Source: Enterobacter sp. JUb54 | GTDB taxonomy: Bacteria > Pseudomonadota > Gammaproteobacteria > Enterobacterales > Enterobacteriaceae | NCBI RefSeq assembly: GCF_014298075.1 | Contig: NZ_CP060418.1 | Location: 4,340,001-4,404,000, forward strand | DNA length: 64,000 bases | Reading direction: 5' to 3' | Shown here: in pieces, positions 24,322 through 33,392 of the stretch | Position numbering within the stretch: position 1 is the first letter of the stretch | Layout: every line of letters begins with the position of its first letter | Program-made: the position numbers and the translations under genes | The notes under the pieces: model-generated | The model's database searches: none | What the model was told of the DNA's origin: nothing | Seen by the model: only the letters and a program-made list of their open reading frames with translations

Positions 24322-25953
24322 ATGGCAAAAGAGAAAAAACGTGGCTTCTTTTCCTGGCTGGGCTTTGGACAAAAAGAACAGGCGCAGGAAACCGAAAGCG
24401 AACAAAAAGTAGAAGGGCAGGACGAGGTTGTCGGGCAGCATCCGACAGAGACGCTGCCTGAGCAGACGGTTGCGACGCCAGAAGCGGATGCGGTTAACGC
24501 ACCTGCGGTAGAAAAAGCGGACCCGGAGACCTTTGCAGCTGACGTCGTGGAGGTCACTGAGCAGGTGGTTGAGCGCGAGCTGCCGCCGGTGGTTGAAGAA
24601 GTCGCGGTTATTGAAGAACCTGTGATTGAAGCACCTGCGATTGAAGAACCTGTGGTTGAAGAACCAGCAGTCGAGGTTGTTGAAGCTCCGGTGGTTGAAG
24701 AGCCAGCAGTCGTGGTTGTCGAAGAACCTGTGGTTGAAGAGCCTGTGGTTGAAGCGCCTCGGGTTGAAGACGTTACTGTTACCGAGCCGCTGGTTGAGGC
24801 GAGTCTTGCCCAGCCGGTTGTGGCGGAAGCAGTAGCCGACCTCGCGCCGGAACAGGTGATGGCTGAGCCGGACGTCAGCGTTGCCGACGATGCGGTCATC
24901 GAGCCTGAGCCAGCGCTGTCTGATGAAGAACTGGAAGCCCTGGCGCTGGCGTCACAGCCTGTTGATGCCGACCACGAAGAAGAAGAGACCCAGGCGGAAG
25001 AACCTGTCCAGCAGGAGCAGGAAAAACCGACCAAAGAGGGCTTCTTCGCCCGACTGAAACGCAGCCTGATTAAAACCAAACAGAACCTCGGTTCCGGATT
25101 TATCAGTCTGTTCCGCGGTAAAAAAATCGATGATGATCTGTTTGAAGAGCTGGAAGAGCAGCTGCTGATTGCCGATGTTGGCGTGGAAACGACCCGCAAG
25201 ATCATTACCAATCTCACCGAAGGCGCCAGCCGCAAGCAACTGCGCGACGCAGAAGCGCTGTATGGCCTGCTGAAAGAAGAGATGGGCGGCATCCTGGCGA
25301 AAGTCGATGAGCCGTTGAATGTTGAAGGGAAAACACCGTTTGTTATTCTGATGGTTGGCGTCAACGGCGTTGGCAAAACCACCACCATCGGCAAGCTGGC
25401 GCGCCAGTTCGAACAGCAGGGTAAATCGGTCATGCTGGCGGCGGGCGATACCTTCCGTGCCGCGGCGGTCGAGCAACTGCAGGTCTGGGGCCAGCGGAAC
25501 GACATTCCGGTCATTGCCCAGCATACCGGCGCGGATTCCGCATCGGTTATCTTCGATGCCATTCAGGCGGCGAAGGCGCGCAACGTCGATGTGCTGATCG
25601 CCGATACCGCCGGCCGTCTGCAGAACAAATCGCATCTGATGGAAGAGCTGAAGAAAATCGTCCGCGTGATGAAAAAACTGGATGAAGATGCGCCGCATGA
25701 GATCATGCTGACCATCGATGCCAGCACCGGGCAAAATGCCATTAGCCAGGCCAAACTGTTCCATGAAGCCGTTGGACTGACCGGTATTACGCTGACTAAA
25801 CTGGATGGCACCGCGAAGGGGGGCGTTATCTTCTCCGTCGCCGACCAGTTTGGTATTCCGATTCGCTACATTGGCGTCGGTGAACGTATTGAGGATCTGC
25901 GTCCGTTTAATGCGGGCGACTTTATTGAGGCACTTTTTGCCCGAGAGGATTAA
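24322..25953 (+). CDS. ftsY: Signal recognition particle receptor FtsY
   Basis: 543 residues from the ATG at 24322 (MAKEKKRGFFSWLGFG, as in E. coli; a GTG 12 bases earlier is also open). Three parts: a basic N-terminal membrane-targeting helix, an acidic A domain (residues about 20-240) and the NG GTPase. GTPase motifs are 'GVNGVGKTTTIGKLA' (G1), 'DTFRAAA', 'DTAGR' and 'TKLDGTAKGG'. It docks the ribosome-SRP complex at the membrane. The A domain carries an expanded run of VEEPV-type repeats and is longer than in E. coli (497 residues total). ftsE follows after two bases. Confidence 0.97.
   Translation: MAKEKKRGFFSWLGFGQKEQAQETESEQKVEGQDEVVGQHPTETLPEQTVATPEADAVNAPAVEKADPETFAADVVEVTEQVVERELPPVVEEVAVIEEPVIEAPAIEEPVVEEPAVEVVEAPVVEEPAVVVVEEPVVEEPVVEAPRVEDVTVTEPLVEASLAQPVVAEAVADLAPEQVMAEPDVSVADDAVIEPEPALSDEELEALALASQPVDADHEEEETQAEEPVQQEQEKPTKEGFFARLKRSLIKTKQNLGSGFISLFRGKKIDDDLFEELEEQLLIADVGVETTRKIITNLTEGASRKQLRDAEALYGLLKEEMGGILAKVDEPLNVEGKTPFVILMVGVNGVGKTTTIGKLARQFEQQGKSVMLAAGDTFRAAAVEQLQVWGQRNDIPVIAQHTGADSASVIFDAIQAAKARNVDVLIADTAGRLQNKSHLMEELKKIVRVMKKLDEDAPHEIMLTIDASTGQNAISQAKLFHEAVGLTGITLTKLDGTAKGGVIFSVADQFGIPIRYIGVGERIEDLRPFNAGDFIEALFARED
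24608..24770 (+). repeat. In-frame 15-base repeats in the ftsY acidic domain
   Basis: About ten imperfect copies of a 15-base unit of the type 'gttgaagaacctgtg', encoding VEEPV/VEAPV/IEEPA. They stay in frame and keep the acidic, proline-spaced character of the domain, so changes in copy number would alter its length without breaking the protein. Confidence 0.85.
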
Positions 25954-25955
25954 TC

Positions 25956-26624
25956 ATGATTCGCTTTGAACAAGTCAGCAAAGCCTATCTCGGTGGGAGA
26001 CAAGCGCTGCAGGGGGTGGACTTTCACCTGCAGTCGGGCGAGATGGCATTTCTGACCGGCCACTCCGGCGCGGGGAAAAGTACCCTGCTTAAGCTTATCT
26101 GCGGTATCGAGCGGCCGAGCGCCGGGAAAATCTTATTCGGCGGCCATGATATTAGCCGTCTGAAGAGCCGGGAGGTGCCGTTCCTACGGCGCCAGATCGG
26201 CATGATTTTCCAGGACCATCACCTGCTGATGGATCGTACGGTGTTTGATAATGTGGCTATCCCGCTGATTATTGCCGGCGCCAGCGGCGATGATATTCGT
26301 CGCCGCGTGTCAGCGGCGCTGGATAAAGTCGGGCTGCTGGACAAAGCGAAAAACCTTCCCATCCAACTCTCCGGTGGTGAGCAGCAGCGCGTAGGGATTG
26401 CCCGCGCGGTGGTGAATAAGCCAGCGGTGCTGCTGGCGGACGAACCTACCGGTAACCTCGATGAGGCGCTCTCGGAAGGGATTTTACGTCTGTTTGAGGA
26501 GTTCAACCGCGTAGGGGTAACGGTTCTGATGGCGACGCACGACCTGGGGCTGATCTCCAGCCGCTCGTATCGCATGCTGACCCTGAGCGACGGTCATATG
26601 CATGGAGGCCACTGGGGTGAATAA
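25956..26624 (+). CDS. ftsE: Cell division ABC-type ATPase FtsE
   Basis: 222 residues, as in E. coli. Walker A '[13 protein letters not shown]', signature '[14 protein letters not shown]', Walker B '[12 protein letters not shown]' and the switch histidine in 'MATHD'. With FtsX it forms the divisome complex that activates the amidases splitting septal peptidoglycan through EnvC. Part of the ftsY-ftsE-ftsX operon; its last eight bases overlap ftsX. Confidence 0.97.
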   Translation: MIRFEQVSKAYLGGRQALQGVDFHLQSGEMAFLTGHSGAGKSTLLKLICGIERPSAGKILFGGHDISRLKSREVPFLRRQIGMIFQDHHLLMDRTVFDNVAIPLIIAGASGDDIRRRVSAALDKVGLLDKAKNLPIQLSGGEQQRVGIARAVVNKPAVLLADEPTGNLDEALSEGILRLFEEFNRVGVTVLMATHDLGLISSRSYRMLTLSDGHMHGGHWGE

Positions 26625-27675
26625 GCGTGACGCAATAAATCAAATTCGCCAGTTCGGCAACAGGTTCGATCGCCTGCGTAACGGTGCTGGTGCGGGCGGT
26701 GGTGGCGGGCGCAATGCGCCGAAGCGGCCCAAAGCGACGCCAGCCCCGGCTTCCCGTAAGAGCAACGTCTTTAACGAACAGGTTCGCTATGCCTGGCATG
26801 GCGCGGTTCAGGATCTGAAAAGCACGCCGCTCGCGACTTTCCTGACGATCATGGTTATCGCCATCTCGCTGACGCTGCCAAGCGTCTGCTACATGGTGTA
26901 CAAAAACGTCAATACCGCGGCAGCGCAGTATTATCCTACCCCGCAGATCACCGTGTACCTCGAGAAAACGCTGGATGACGATGCGGCGGCGCGGGTGGTC
27001 GGTCAGCTGCAAGCTGAGCAAGGCGTTGAGAAGGTTAACTACCTGTCGCGTGATGAAGCGCTAGGGGAGTTCCGCAACTGGTCTGGCTTTGGCGGTGCGC
27101 TGGATATGCTGGAAGAGAACCCGCTGCCGGCGGTGGCGATTGTGGTGCCGAAGCTGGACTTCCAGGGAACCGAGGCATTGAATACGTTACGCGATCGGGT
27201 GACGCGTATTCAGGGCGTTGATGAAGTGCGTATGGACGACAGCTGGTTCGCGCGCCTCTCTTCCTTAACCGGCTTAGTGGGTCGCGTATCGGCCTTGATT
27301 GGCGTGTTAATGGTTGCCGCCGTGTTCCTGGTGATCGGCAACAGCGTGCGTCTGAGCATTTTTGCGCGCCGCGATACTATTAACGTGCAGAAGCTGATCG
27401 GGGCGACTGATGGCTTCATCCTGCGTCCGTTCCTGTACGGCGGGGCGCTGCTGGGCTTCTGTGGTGCCTTCTTATCGCTGATTCTGTCGGAAATCATGGT
27501 GATGCGTCTGTCGTCAGCGGTGACCGAAGTGGCGCAGGTGTTCGGGACGAAATTTGAGCTCAGCGGTTTAGGCTTCGACGAGTGTCTGCTGATGCTGATC
27601 GTCTGCTCGATGATTGGCTGGGTTGCGGCCTGGTTGGCTACCGTCCAACATTTACGTCACTTTACCCCCGATTAA
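26617..27675 (+). CDS. ftsX: Cell division membrane protein FtsX
   Basis: 352 residues from a GTG at 26617, with GGAGG seven bases upstream; this reproduces the E. coli start ([14 protein letters not shown]) and length. An ATG 15 bases earlier has no ribosome site. A Gly/Pro-rich cytoplasmic N-terminus leads to helix 1 ('[18 protein letters not shown]'), a periplasmic loop (about residues 95-215) that contacts EnvC, and three C-terminal helices. The extended -10 promoter for rpoH overlaps the region just after its stop. Confidence 0.96.
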   Translation: MNKRDAINQIRQFGNRFDRLRNGAGAGGGGGRNAPKRPKATPAPASRKSNVFNEQVRYAWHGAVQDLKSTPLATFLTIMVIAISLTLPSVCYMVYKNVNTAAAQYYPTPQITVYLEKTLDDDAAARVVGQLQAEQGVEKVNYLSRDEALGEFRNWSGFGGALDMLEENPLPAVAIVVPKLDFQGTEALNTLRDRVTRIQGVDEVRMDDSWFARLSSLTGLVGRVSALIGVLMVAAVFLVIGNSVRLSIFARRDTINVQKLIGATDGFILRPFLYGGALLGFCGAFLSLILSEIMVMRLSSAVTEVAQVFGTKFELSGLGFDECLLMLIVCSMIGWVAAWLATVQHLRHFTPD

Positions 27676-27934
27676 AAAAAGTCTGGTATAATCTTTCCCT
27701 GCACTGATGAATGTCTCTCTGCAGGGAAAGAGTCCCTGTTGTCTCTTCCCTACGCTTCATATCCATGTCACATTTTGTGCGTAATCTATTCACATCGTTG
27801 CATGGAACTTGTGGATAAAATCACTGTCTGATACTAATGTGGGTGATATTCTCGTTGCTCATAAATGCTGGCATGTTTGTTGCCCATGTGATGGGAAGCC
27901 ACCGCGCCAGACGATATCGATTGAGAGGATTTGA
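27676..27934 (+). promoter_or_regulatory. Multi-promoter region of rpoH
   Basis: An extended -10 box TGGTATAAT (27684-27692) follows the ftsX stop. A 12-base inverted repeat (27692-27703 with 27720-27731) starts within it. Further down is a sigma-E-type promoter: GGAACTT (27804-27810) and TCTGA (27827-27831), at the place of E. coli rpoH P3. A DnaA-box-like TTATCCACA is read on the minus strand at 27810-27818, inside that promoter. Several promoters here let heat and envelope stress both raise sigma-32. Confidence 0.8.
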
Positions 27935-28789
27935 ATGACCAAAGATATGCAAACTTTAGCTTTAGCCCCCGTTGGTAACCTGGAATCGTATATCCGGGCT
28001 GCGAACACTTGGCCGATGTTGTCGGCTGATGAAGAGCGGGAGCTTGCTGAAAAGCTGCATTACCAGGGCGATCTGGAAGCAGCGAAAAGGCTGATTCTGT
28101 CTCACCTGCGCTTTGTTGTTCATATTGCTCGTAATTACTCGGGCTATGGCCTGCCGCAGGCGGATCTGATTCAGGAAGGCAACATCGGCCTGATGAAAGC
28201 CGTGCGTCGTTTCAACCCGGAAGTGGGCGTGCGTCTGGTTTCCTTCGCCGTGCACTGGATCAAGGCTGAAATTCACGAATATGTCCTGCGTAACTGGCGT
28301 ATTGTGAAAGTCGCAACAACCAAAGCACAGCGTAAGCTGTTCTTTAACCTGCGTAAAACCAAGCAGCGTCTGGGCTGGTTTAACCAGGATGAAGTCGAAA
28401 TGGTGGCCCGCGAGCTGGGCGTGTCGAGCAAAGACGTGCGTGAGATGGAATCCCGTATGGCGGCGCAGGACATGACCTTTGACATGTCGTCGGACGACGA
28501 GTCCGATAGCCAGCCGATGGCTCCGGTGCTCTATCTGCAGGATAAAACCTCTAACTTTGCCGACGGCATTGAGGATGATAACTGGGAAGAGCAGGCGGCC
28601 AACAAGCTGACCGATGCGATGCAGGGTCTGGACGAGCGTAGCCAGGACATCATCCGCGCCCGCTGGCTGGACGAAGACAACAAGTCGACGCTGCAGGAGC
28701 TGGCCGATCGTTACGGCGTGTCGGCTGAGCGTGTACGCCAGCTGGAAAAGAACGCGATGAAGAAACTGCGTATGGCTATCGAAGCATAA
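27935..28789 (+). CDS. rpoH: RNA polymerase sigma-32 factor (heat shock)
   Basis: 284 residues, as in E. coli. Region 2 is '[20 protein letters not shown]' to '[20 protein letters not shown]', followed by the sigma-32-specific RpoH box in '[19 protein letters not shown]'. Region 4 has the helix-turn-helix '[20 protein letters not shown]'. It directs transcription of chaperone and protease genes. GAGAGG lies 8 bases before the ATG. A strong terminator follows. Confidence 0.97.
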   Translation: MTKDMQTLALAPVGNLESYIRAANTWPMLSADEERELAEKLHYQGDLEAAKRLILSHLRFVVHIARNYSGYGLPQADLIQEGNIGLMKAVRRFNPEVGVRLVSFAVHWIKAEIHEYVLRNWRIVKVATTKAQRKLFFNLRKTKQRLGWFNQDEVEMVARELGVSSKDVREMESRMAAQDMTFDMSSDDESDSQPMAPVLYLQDKTSNFADGIEDDNWEEQAANKLTDAMQGLDERSQDIIRARWLDEDNKSTLQELADRYGVSAERVRQLEKNAMKKLRMAIEA

Positions 28790-28829
28790 CGCGACCGCGT
28801 GAACACCCGCCTCTTCGCAGCCACCTGAT

Positions 28830-28862
28830 AACGCCCCACATTACGTTGGGGCGTTTTGTTTT
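28830..28862 (+). terminator. Rho-independent terminator of rpoH
   Basis: Stem AACGCCCCA / TGGGGCGTT with an 8-base loop, followed by TTGTTTTT. It begins 41 bases after the rpoH stop. The last codons and the stop of the convergent MocR-type gene (ending at 28841) lie inside the hairpin. Confidence 0.88.
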
Positions 28863-30364
28863 TCTGCACCGTCTCCATTGGCCAGCACCTCGGGACATAA
28901 TGTCTGCAGGCACTCCAGCAGGACCTGGAAGGCCGGCTCCATTTGCGTCTCTGGCAGGCTGGCAAACCCCATCAACAATCCCTTTTTACGCCGGGCTGTC
29001 AGGTAGTAGCGCGACAGCGGGCGCACCAGAATATGCCGGGCATTGGCCATTTTGGCGATCGCCACATCGTCCGCTTCGTCCGGCAGATTGAGGATCAGAT
29101 GCAGACCGGCATTATCGCTGAAATCTGACAGCGCCTGCGGGTTGCAGTAGCGTTGGATGAGTTCCGTCAGGCAGGCGCGGCGGCGGCTGTAAAGCAGGCG
29201 CATGCGGCGAATATGGGCGGAGTAGTGACCGGCATTAATAAACTCCGCCAGCGCCATCTGAATCAACGAATGGCCGCCGCGGTAGAGCTCGGCATGGGCG
29301 TTTTTAAGATCGCCAATCAACGGTCGCGGCAGCACCACATAGCCTAGCCGTAGCCCGGGATAGAGGGTCTTACTGAAGGTGCCGATGTAGACCACCGGCG
29401 CATCGGCGACCAACCCCTGCAGCGCCGGGATTGGCTGGCCGGAAAAGCGAAACTCGCTGTCGTAATCGTCTTCGACGATCCAGCTGCCGTGCTGACGAGC
29501 CAGTGCCAGCAAGCGCTGACGGCGCGCCAGCGTCATCACCGCCCCCAGCGGATACTGATGCGACGGGGTGACAAAAATCAGGTGCGGCGCCTCCTCAACC
29601 GTCTCCGGAGGGCACAAGCCGTTGGCATCAACGGTAACCGGCTCGATCCGCACATCATTCATTCCCAGCACGTGGCGTATCCCCCAGTAGGATGGCTCTT
29701 CCACCCAGGCCAGGTCGCCGCTGTCACAAAGCATGCGCGTCACCAGGTCAATCGCCTGGTGGATCCCTTCGGTAATAAGAATTTGATCTGCCTGGCAATG
29801 CACACCTCGGGATACCCTGAGGTATTCGACAAGCGCCTGCTGCAATTCCGGCGTGCCGCCATTGCAGCTGTAGCTCAATCGCTCAGGCTTCGGGCGGCGG
29901 CTGATGCGGGCTTGAATCTTGCTGAACAGCGGATGGGGAAAGGCGTTGACGTCCGGCACACCGGGGATAAAAGCTCCCCACTGGCGCGGGCTGGCGCTGA
30001 CGTGCGTGAGCAGACGCTGACCGCGACGGGATAGGTAGGGCGTCGGTGCCGGGGTGCTGCTGTTTACATCGGTTTTATCAACAGAATGCGAGGCATCATG
30101 GCCTATTTTTGCGACAAATGTACCGCTTCCCCGGCGGGAGATAACATATCCTTCCGCCAGGAGTTGTTCATAAGTTGTTAATATGGTGTTTCTTGAAACG
30201 CCGAGTTCCCCGGCCAGATCTCGCGAGGGTGGCAGGCGGCTGTGGGGCGGTAAAGAACCGTCCAGAATCGAGCGGCGGACCGCGTTATACAAGCGTTTAT
30301 GCAGGAGTGGGTCTGACTCTTCCTGCAATCTGACCAACACCAGGTCGCCGACGAGTGAACGCAA
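28841..30364 (-). CDS. MocR/GabR-type transcription regulator with aminotransferase domain
   Basis: 507 residues from a TTG at 30364 with GAGGG seven bases upstream. The N-terminal GntR-type winged helix ('RLPPSRDLAGELGVSRNTILTTYEQLLAEGYV') is joined by a linker (about residues 80-115) to a fold-type I aminotransferase domain. That domain has the PLP-binding lysine in 'YIGTFSKTLYPGLRLGY' and 'IVEDDYDSEFRF'. MocR proteins use PLP to sense their effector and usually control a divergent gene. The divergent neighbour is a GABA-type aminotransferase, so control of that gene is likely. Effector unknown. Absent from this spot in E. coli K-12. Confidence 0.9.
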   Translation of the reverse strand: MRSLVGDLVLVRLQEESDPLLHKRLYNAVRRSILDGSLPPHSRLPPSRDLAGELGVSRNTILTTYEQLLAEGYVISRRGSGTFVAKIGHDASHSVDKTDVNSSTPAPTPYLSRRGQRLLTHVSASPRQWGAFIPGVPDVNAFPHPLFSKIQARISRRPKPERLSYSCNGGTPELQQALVEYLRVSRGVHCQADQILITEGIHQAIDLVTRMLCDSGDLAWVEEPSYWGIRHVLGMNDVRIEPVTVDANGLCPPETVEEAPHLIFVTPSHQYPLGAVMTLARRQRLLALARQHGSWIVEDDYDSEFRFSGQPIPALQGLVADAPVVYIGTFSKTLYPGLRLGYVVLPRPLIGDLKNAHAELYRGGHSLIQMALAEFINAGHYSAHIRRMRLLYSRRRACLTELIQRYCNPQALSDFSDNAGLHLILNLPDEADDVAIAKMANARHILVRPLSRYYLTARRKKGLLMGFASLPETQMEPAFQVLLECLQTLCPEVLANGDGAEKQNAPT

Positions 30365-30482
30365 TTGGATCCCTCAGATAATCTAAATTGGTACTCGATT
30401 ATAGGGCCAACTCCTGTGTAAATAAACGACATAGTTTCGAAATTGTTGCGATAACGTGACACACATGACAGGAGATTCGAGG
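30365..30482. promoter_or_regulatory. Divergent promoter region of the MocR and aminotransferase genes
   Basis: 118 bases separate the two start codons. It is A+T-rich and contains 'ttggtactcgattatagggc', whose flanking TTGG...CCAA halves could be a site for the MocR-type regulator. This is suggestive only; no consensus was matched. Confidence 0.4.
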
Positions 30483-31748
30483 GTGAAAAGTTCAGAACTG
30501 AATCAACGTCGCCAGCAGGCGACGCCGCGCGGCGTAGGCGTAATGTGCAACTACTTTGTTGAGAAAGCAGAAAACGCCACGCTGTGGGATGTGGAAGGCA
30601 ACGAGGTGATCGATTTTGCTGCCGGTATTGCCGTGCTCAACACCGGCCATCGTCACCCGAAAATCGTTGAGGCTGTCGCACAGCAGCTGCAGGCTTTTAC
30701 CCACACCGCGTATCAGATTGTCCCGTACGAAAGCTACGTCTCTCTGGCCGAACGTATTAACGAGCTGGCACCGATCGATGGCCCGGCAAAAACCGCGTTC
30801 TTCACCACCGGCGCTGAAGCCGTAGAAAACGCGGTGAAGATTGCCCGCGCCTACACCGGCCGCCCGGGGTTGATCACCTTCGGTGGCGGTTTCCACGGTC
30901 GTACCTTTATGACCATGGCGCTGACCGGCAAGGTCGCACCGTACAAAATCGGTTTTGGGCCGTTCCCAGGGTCGGTGTATCACGGGGTCTACCCGAATGC
31001 CGCCCACGGAATTACCACGGCTGACGCCATGAAGAGCCTGGAGCGCATCTTTAAAGCCGATATTGGCCCGGACCAGGTGGCAGCGATTGTCCTTGAGCCG
31101 ATTCAGGGCGAAGGCGGGTTTAACGTTGCACCGCCAGAGTTTATGCAGGCGCTGCGTGCGCTCTGTGATACCCACGGCATTCTGCTGATTGCCGATGAGG
31201 TGCAAACGGGCTTTGCGCGTACCGGCAAGCTGTTTGCCATGCAGCATTACGATGTGAAACCGGACCTGATGACGATGGCGAAAAGCCTCGCCGGCGGTTT
31301 CCCGCTCTCGGGCGTCGTTGGCCGTGCCGACGTAATGGATGCGCCGGCGCCGGGTGGACTTGGCGGCACCTATGCCGGTAACCCACTGGCGGTGGCGGCA
31401 GCCCATGCGGTCCTCGATGTGATTGACGAAGAGCAGCTGTGCCAGCGCGCGGAGCAACTCGGCAGCCATCTGAAAGAGGTGCTGCAGCAGGCGCGTCAAC
31501 ATTGCCCGGCGATTGTTGATATTCGTGGTCAAGGGTCGATGGTGGCCGTGGAGTTTAACGATCCGCAGACCGGCGAACCGTCACCAGAGTTTACCCGCCA
31601 GATCCAACAAAAAGCCCAGGAAAATGGTCTGCTGCTGCTGAGCTGCGGCATCTATGGCAACGTGATTCGTTTCCTGTACCCGTTAACTATTCCAGACGCG
31701 CAGTTTACTAAAGCGCTGGATATTCTGGCGCGTATCCTCAAGGGATAA
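30483..31748 (+). CDS. PuuE/GabT-like 4-aminobutyrate aminotransferase
   Basis: 421 residues from a GTG at 30483, with AGGAG eight bases upstream; this gives exactly the PuuE length, and ATGs at 30456 and 30465 lack a ribosome site. Class III aminotransferase: 'TGAEAVENAVKIARAYTGRPG', 'ADEVQTGFARTGKLFAMQH' and the PLP lysine in 'LMTMAKSLAGGFPLSGV'. Such enzymes move the amino group of GABA to 2-oxoglutarate, giving succinate semialdehyde. It resembles E. coli PuuE strongly but lies alone, without the puu or gab genes, so the true substrate is open. An amino-acid permease follows. Confidence 0.9.
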   Translation: MKSSELNQRRQQATPRGVGVMCNYFVEKAENATLWDVEGNEVIDFAAGIAVLNTGHRHPKIVEAVAQQLQAFTHTAYQIVPYESYVSLAERINELAPIDGPAKTAFFTTGAEAVENAVKIARAYTGRPGLITFGGGFHGRTFMTMALTGKVAPYKIGFGPFPGSVYHGVYPNAAHGITTADAMKSLERIFKADIGPDQVAAIVLEPIQGEGGFNVAPPEFMQALRALCDTHGILLIADEVQTGFARTGKLFAMQHYDVKPDLMTMAKSLAGGFPLSGVVGRADVMDAPAPGGLGGTYAGNPLAVAAAHAVLDVIDEEQLCQRAEQLGSHLKEVLQQARQHCPAIVDIRGQGSMVAVEFNDPQTGEPSPEFTRQIQQKAQENGLLLLSCGIYGNVIRFLYPLTIPDAQFTKALDILARILKG

Positions 31749-31759
31749 CACGCCACACG

Positions 31760-31805
31760 CCTGTGCGGCGGCAGGGAAGCCGAATAAAACAGGATGCCGC
31801 ACAGG
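31760..31805. repeat. Inverted repeat after the aminotransferase gene
   Basis: CCTGTGCGGC (31760-31769) pairs with GCCGCACAGG (31796-31805) across a 26-base loop, followed by GGTTTT. It may weakly terminate or stabilise the aminotransferase mRNA before the permease gene. Confidence 0.5.
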
Positions 31806-31890
31806 GGTTTTACTCAGCGTCAGTGGTTTATCACCCTGATATCACCTTTTTTCCGGCGGCGCAGATCGCCGGAATAAAACGGAAAATATT

Positions 31891-33135
31891 ATGTCTGAAA
31901 ATTCCACCTTTTCCTCGGTTCTGACGAACCGGGAACGTACTGCTGTACCTGCAAAGTCCCTCAGCTTCGTTGAAGGGGTGTCGATGATCGTCGGGACCAA
32001 CATCGGTGCCGGGGTATTGTCCATCGCCTATGCCTCCAGTAAGGCCGGTTTTCTACCGTTGTTGTTCTGGCTGATCATCGTCGGCAGCCTGACCACCATT
32101 ACCATGCTTTATGTCGCCGAATCGACCCTGCGTACCCGCAAACATTTGCAGCTTAGCGGACTGTCGCACCGCTATGTCGGGCGCTTCGGGGCGTTGATGA
32201 TGTTCCTGTCCGTGTGCGTGAACAGCGTCGGCGCGTTGACCGCCTATATGACCGGCAGCGGCAAGCTGCTGCATTCGCTGTTCGGCATCTCCCCGGCGCT
32301 CGGCAGCGTGCTGTTTTTTATCCCGGCGGCTGGCGTGCTCTATCTGGGGCTGAAAGCGATTGGTCGCGGCGAGAAGTTTATTAGTATCGGCATGGTGGTG
32401 ATGATTGCCGTGCTGGTTGCCGCCACCTTGCTCAAAGATACGACCCAGATCAGCTATCTGCTCGACGGTAACTGGCTCTACATGGTGCCGGTGTTCAACG
32501 TCGTCGCCTTCTGTTTCTCGGCGCAATATATTGTCCCGGAAATGGCCCGTGGCTTCGCCGATAAGCCGGAGAAGCTGCCAAAGGCCATTATGGTCGGGAT
32601 GGGGCTGACCTTTGTTCTGCTGGCGCTGGTTCCGCTATCGGTGATTGCGCTCAATGGCCTGGATAATATTTCCGATGTCGCGACCATCTCCTGGGGACGG
32701 GCGCTCGGTGAGTGGGCCTTTTTCTCTGCCAACCTGTTTGCCCTGTGCGCCATGCTGACTTCCTACTGGGGCCTGGGGGGCAGTTTCCTGACCAATATTT
32801 TCGACCAGTTCCGCCTCGGGAACGACGAACAGCCGCTTAAGCGCCTGATGGTGCTGGTGGTGGTGGCGGTTCCGCCATTTGTTCTGGCCTACAGCGGAAT
32901 GGTGTCGTTTGTGAATGCGCTCTATTTCGCCGGGGTGTTTAGCGGGGTGATCTTATCCATTATGCCGATTCTGATGCTCAAAGGCGCTCGCCAGCGTGGG
33001 GATATTACCCCGGGCTGGGTGTGTCCGGCGGCGATAACCCATCCGCTTATCCAGACCTTCATTGTGTTGCTGTATCTTTGTAGCGCCGTTTACGCAATTG
33101 CTTCCGCTTTGGGCTACCTGCCCGCCGGTTGGTAA
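31891..33135 (+). CDS. Amino-acid permease of the HAAAP (aromatic/hydroxy amino acid) family
   Basis: 414 residues, about eleven membrane helices. The start of helix 1 ('GVSMIVGTNIGAGVLSIAYA') is typical of the TnaB/Mtr/TyrP/SdaC group, which import tryptophan, tyrosine or serine with protons. 'ISYLLDGNWLYMVPVFNVVAFCFSAQYIVPEMAR' follows the same pattern. Its place after an aminotransferase suggests it imports that enzyme's substrate, which is inference. A gap of 142 bases separates the two genes and a terminator follows this one. Confidence 0.82.
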   Translation: MSENSTFSSVLTNRERTAVPAKSLSFVEGVSMIVGTNIGAGVLSIAYASSKAGFLPLLFWLIIVGSLTTITMLYVAESTLRTRKHLQLSGLSHRYVGRFGALMMFLSVCVNSVGALTAYMTGSGKLLHSLFGISPALGSVLFFIPAAGVLYLGLKAIGRGEKFISIGMVVMIAVLVAATLLKDTTQISYLLDGNWLYMVPVFNVVAFCFSAQYIVPEMARGFADKPEKLPKAIMVGMGLTFVLLALVPLSVIALNGLDNISDVATISWGRALGEWAFFSANLFALCAMLTSYWGLGGSFLTNIFDQFRLGNDEQPLKRLMVLVVVAVPPFVLAYSGMVSFVNALYFAGVFSGVILSIMPILMLKGARQRGDITPGWVCPAAITHPLIQTFIVLLYLCSAVYAIASALGYLPAGW

Positions 33136-33152
33136 TCTGGCGTCTTGACTCC

Positions 33153-33186
33153 ACCGCGTCCGGTTGATCCTGGCGCGGTTTTTTAT
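33153..33186 (+). terminator. Rho-independent terminator after the permease gene
   Basis: ACCGCG (33153-33158) pairs with CGCGGT (33174-33179), and TTTTTTATTT follows. It ends the accessory block before the livJ promoter region. Confidence 0.75.
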
Positions 33187-33392
33187 TTGTCACTTATCTG
33201 TTACATAACCCACAATTTTGTCATTTCAAATTCTCCTGAATGACGGTATGTTTAGCATAGTGTGCTGCAAAAGCGCAGGCGGCAGACCTTAAAATAGGCG
33301 TCATATGCTTTTCTTATGACTCAAATTAGAATAATGCGCTAACAAACAACATCACAACAAATGCAAAAACCATAATAATGGGGAGCCTCAGG

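Noticed and set aside
24252-25562. 436-residue Ser/Thr-rich open frame on the minus strand
   Set aside because: It is antisense to ftsY; its low-complexity sequence is the mirror of the VEEPV repeats and G+C-rich codons.
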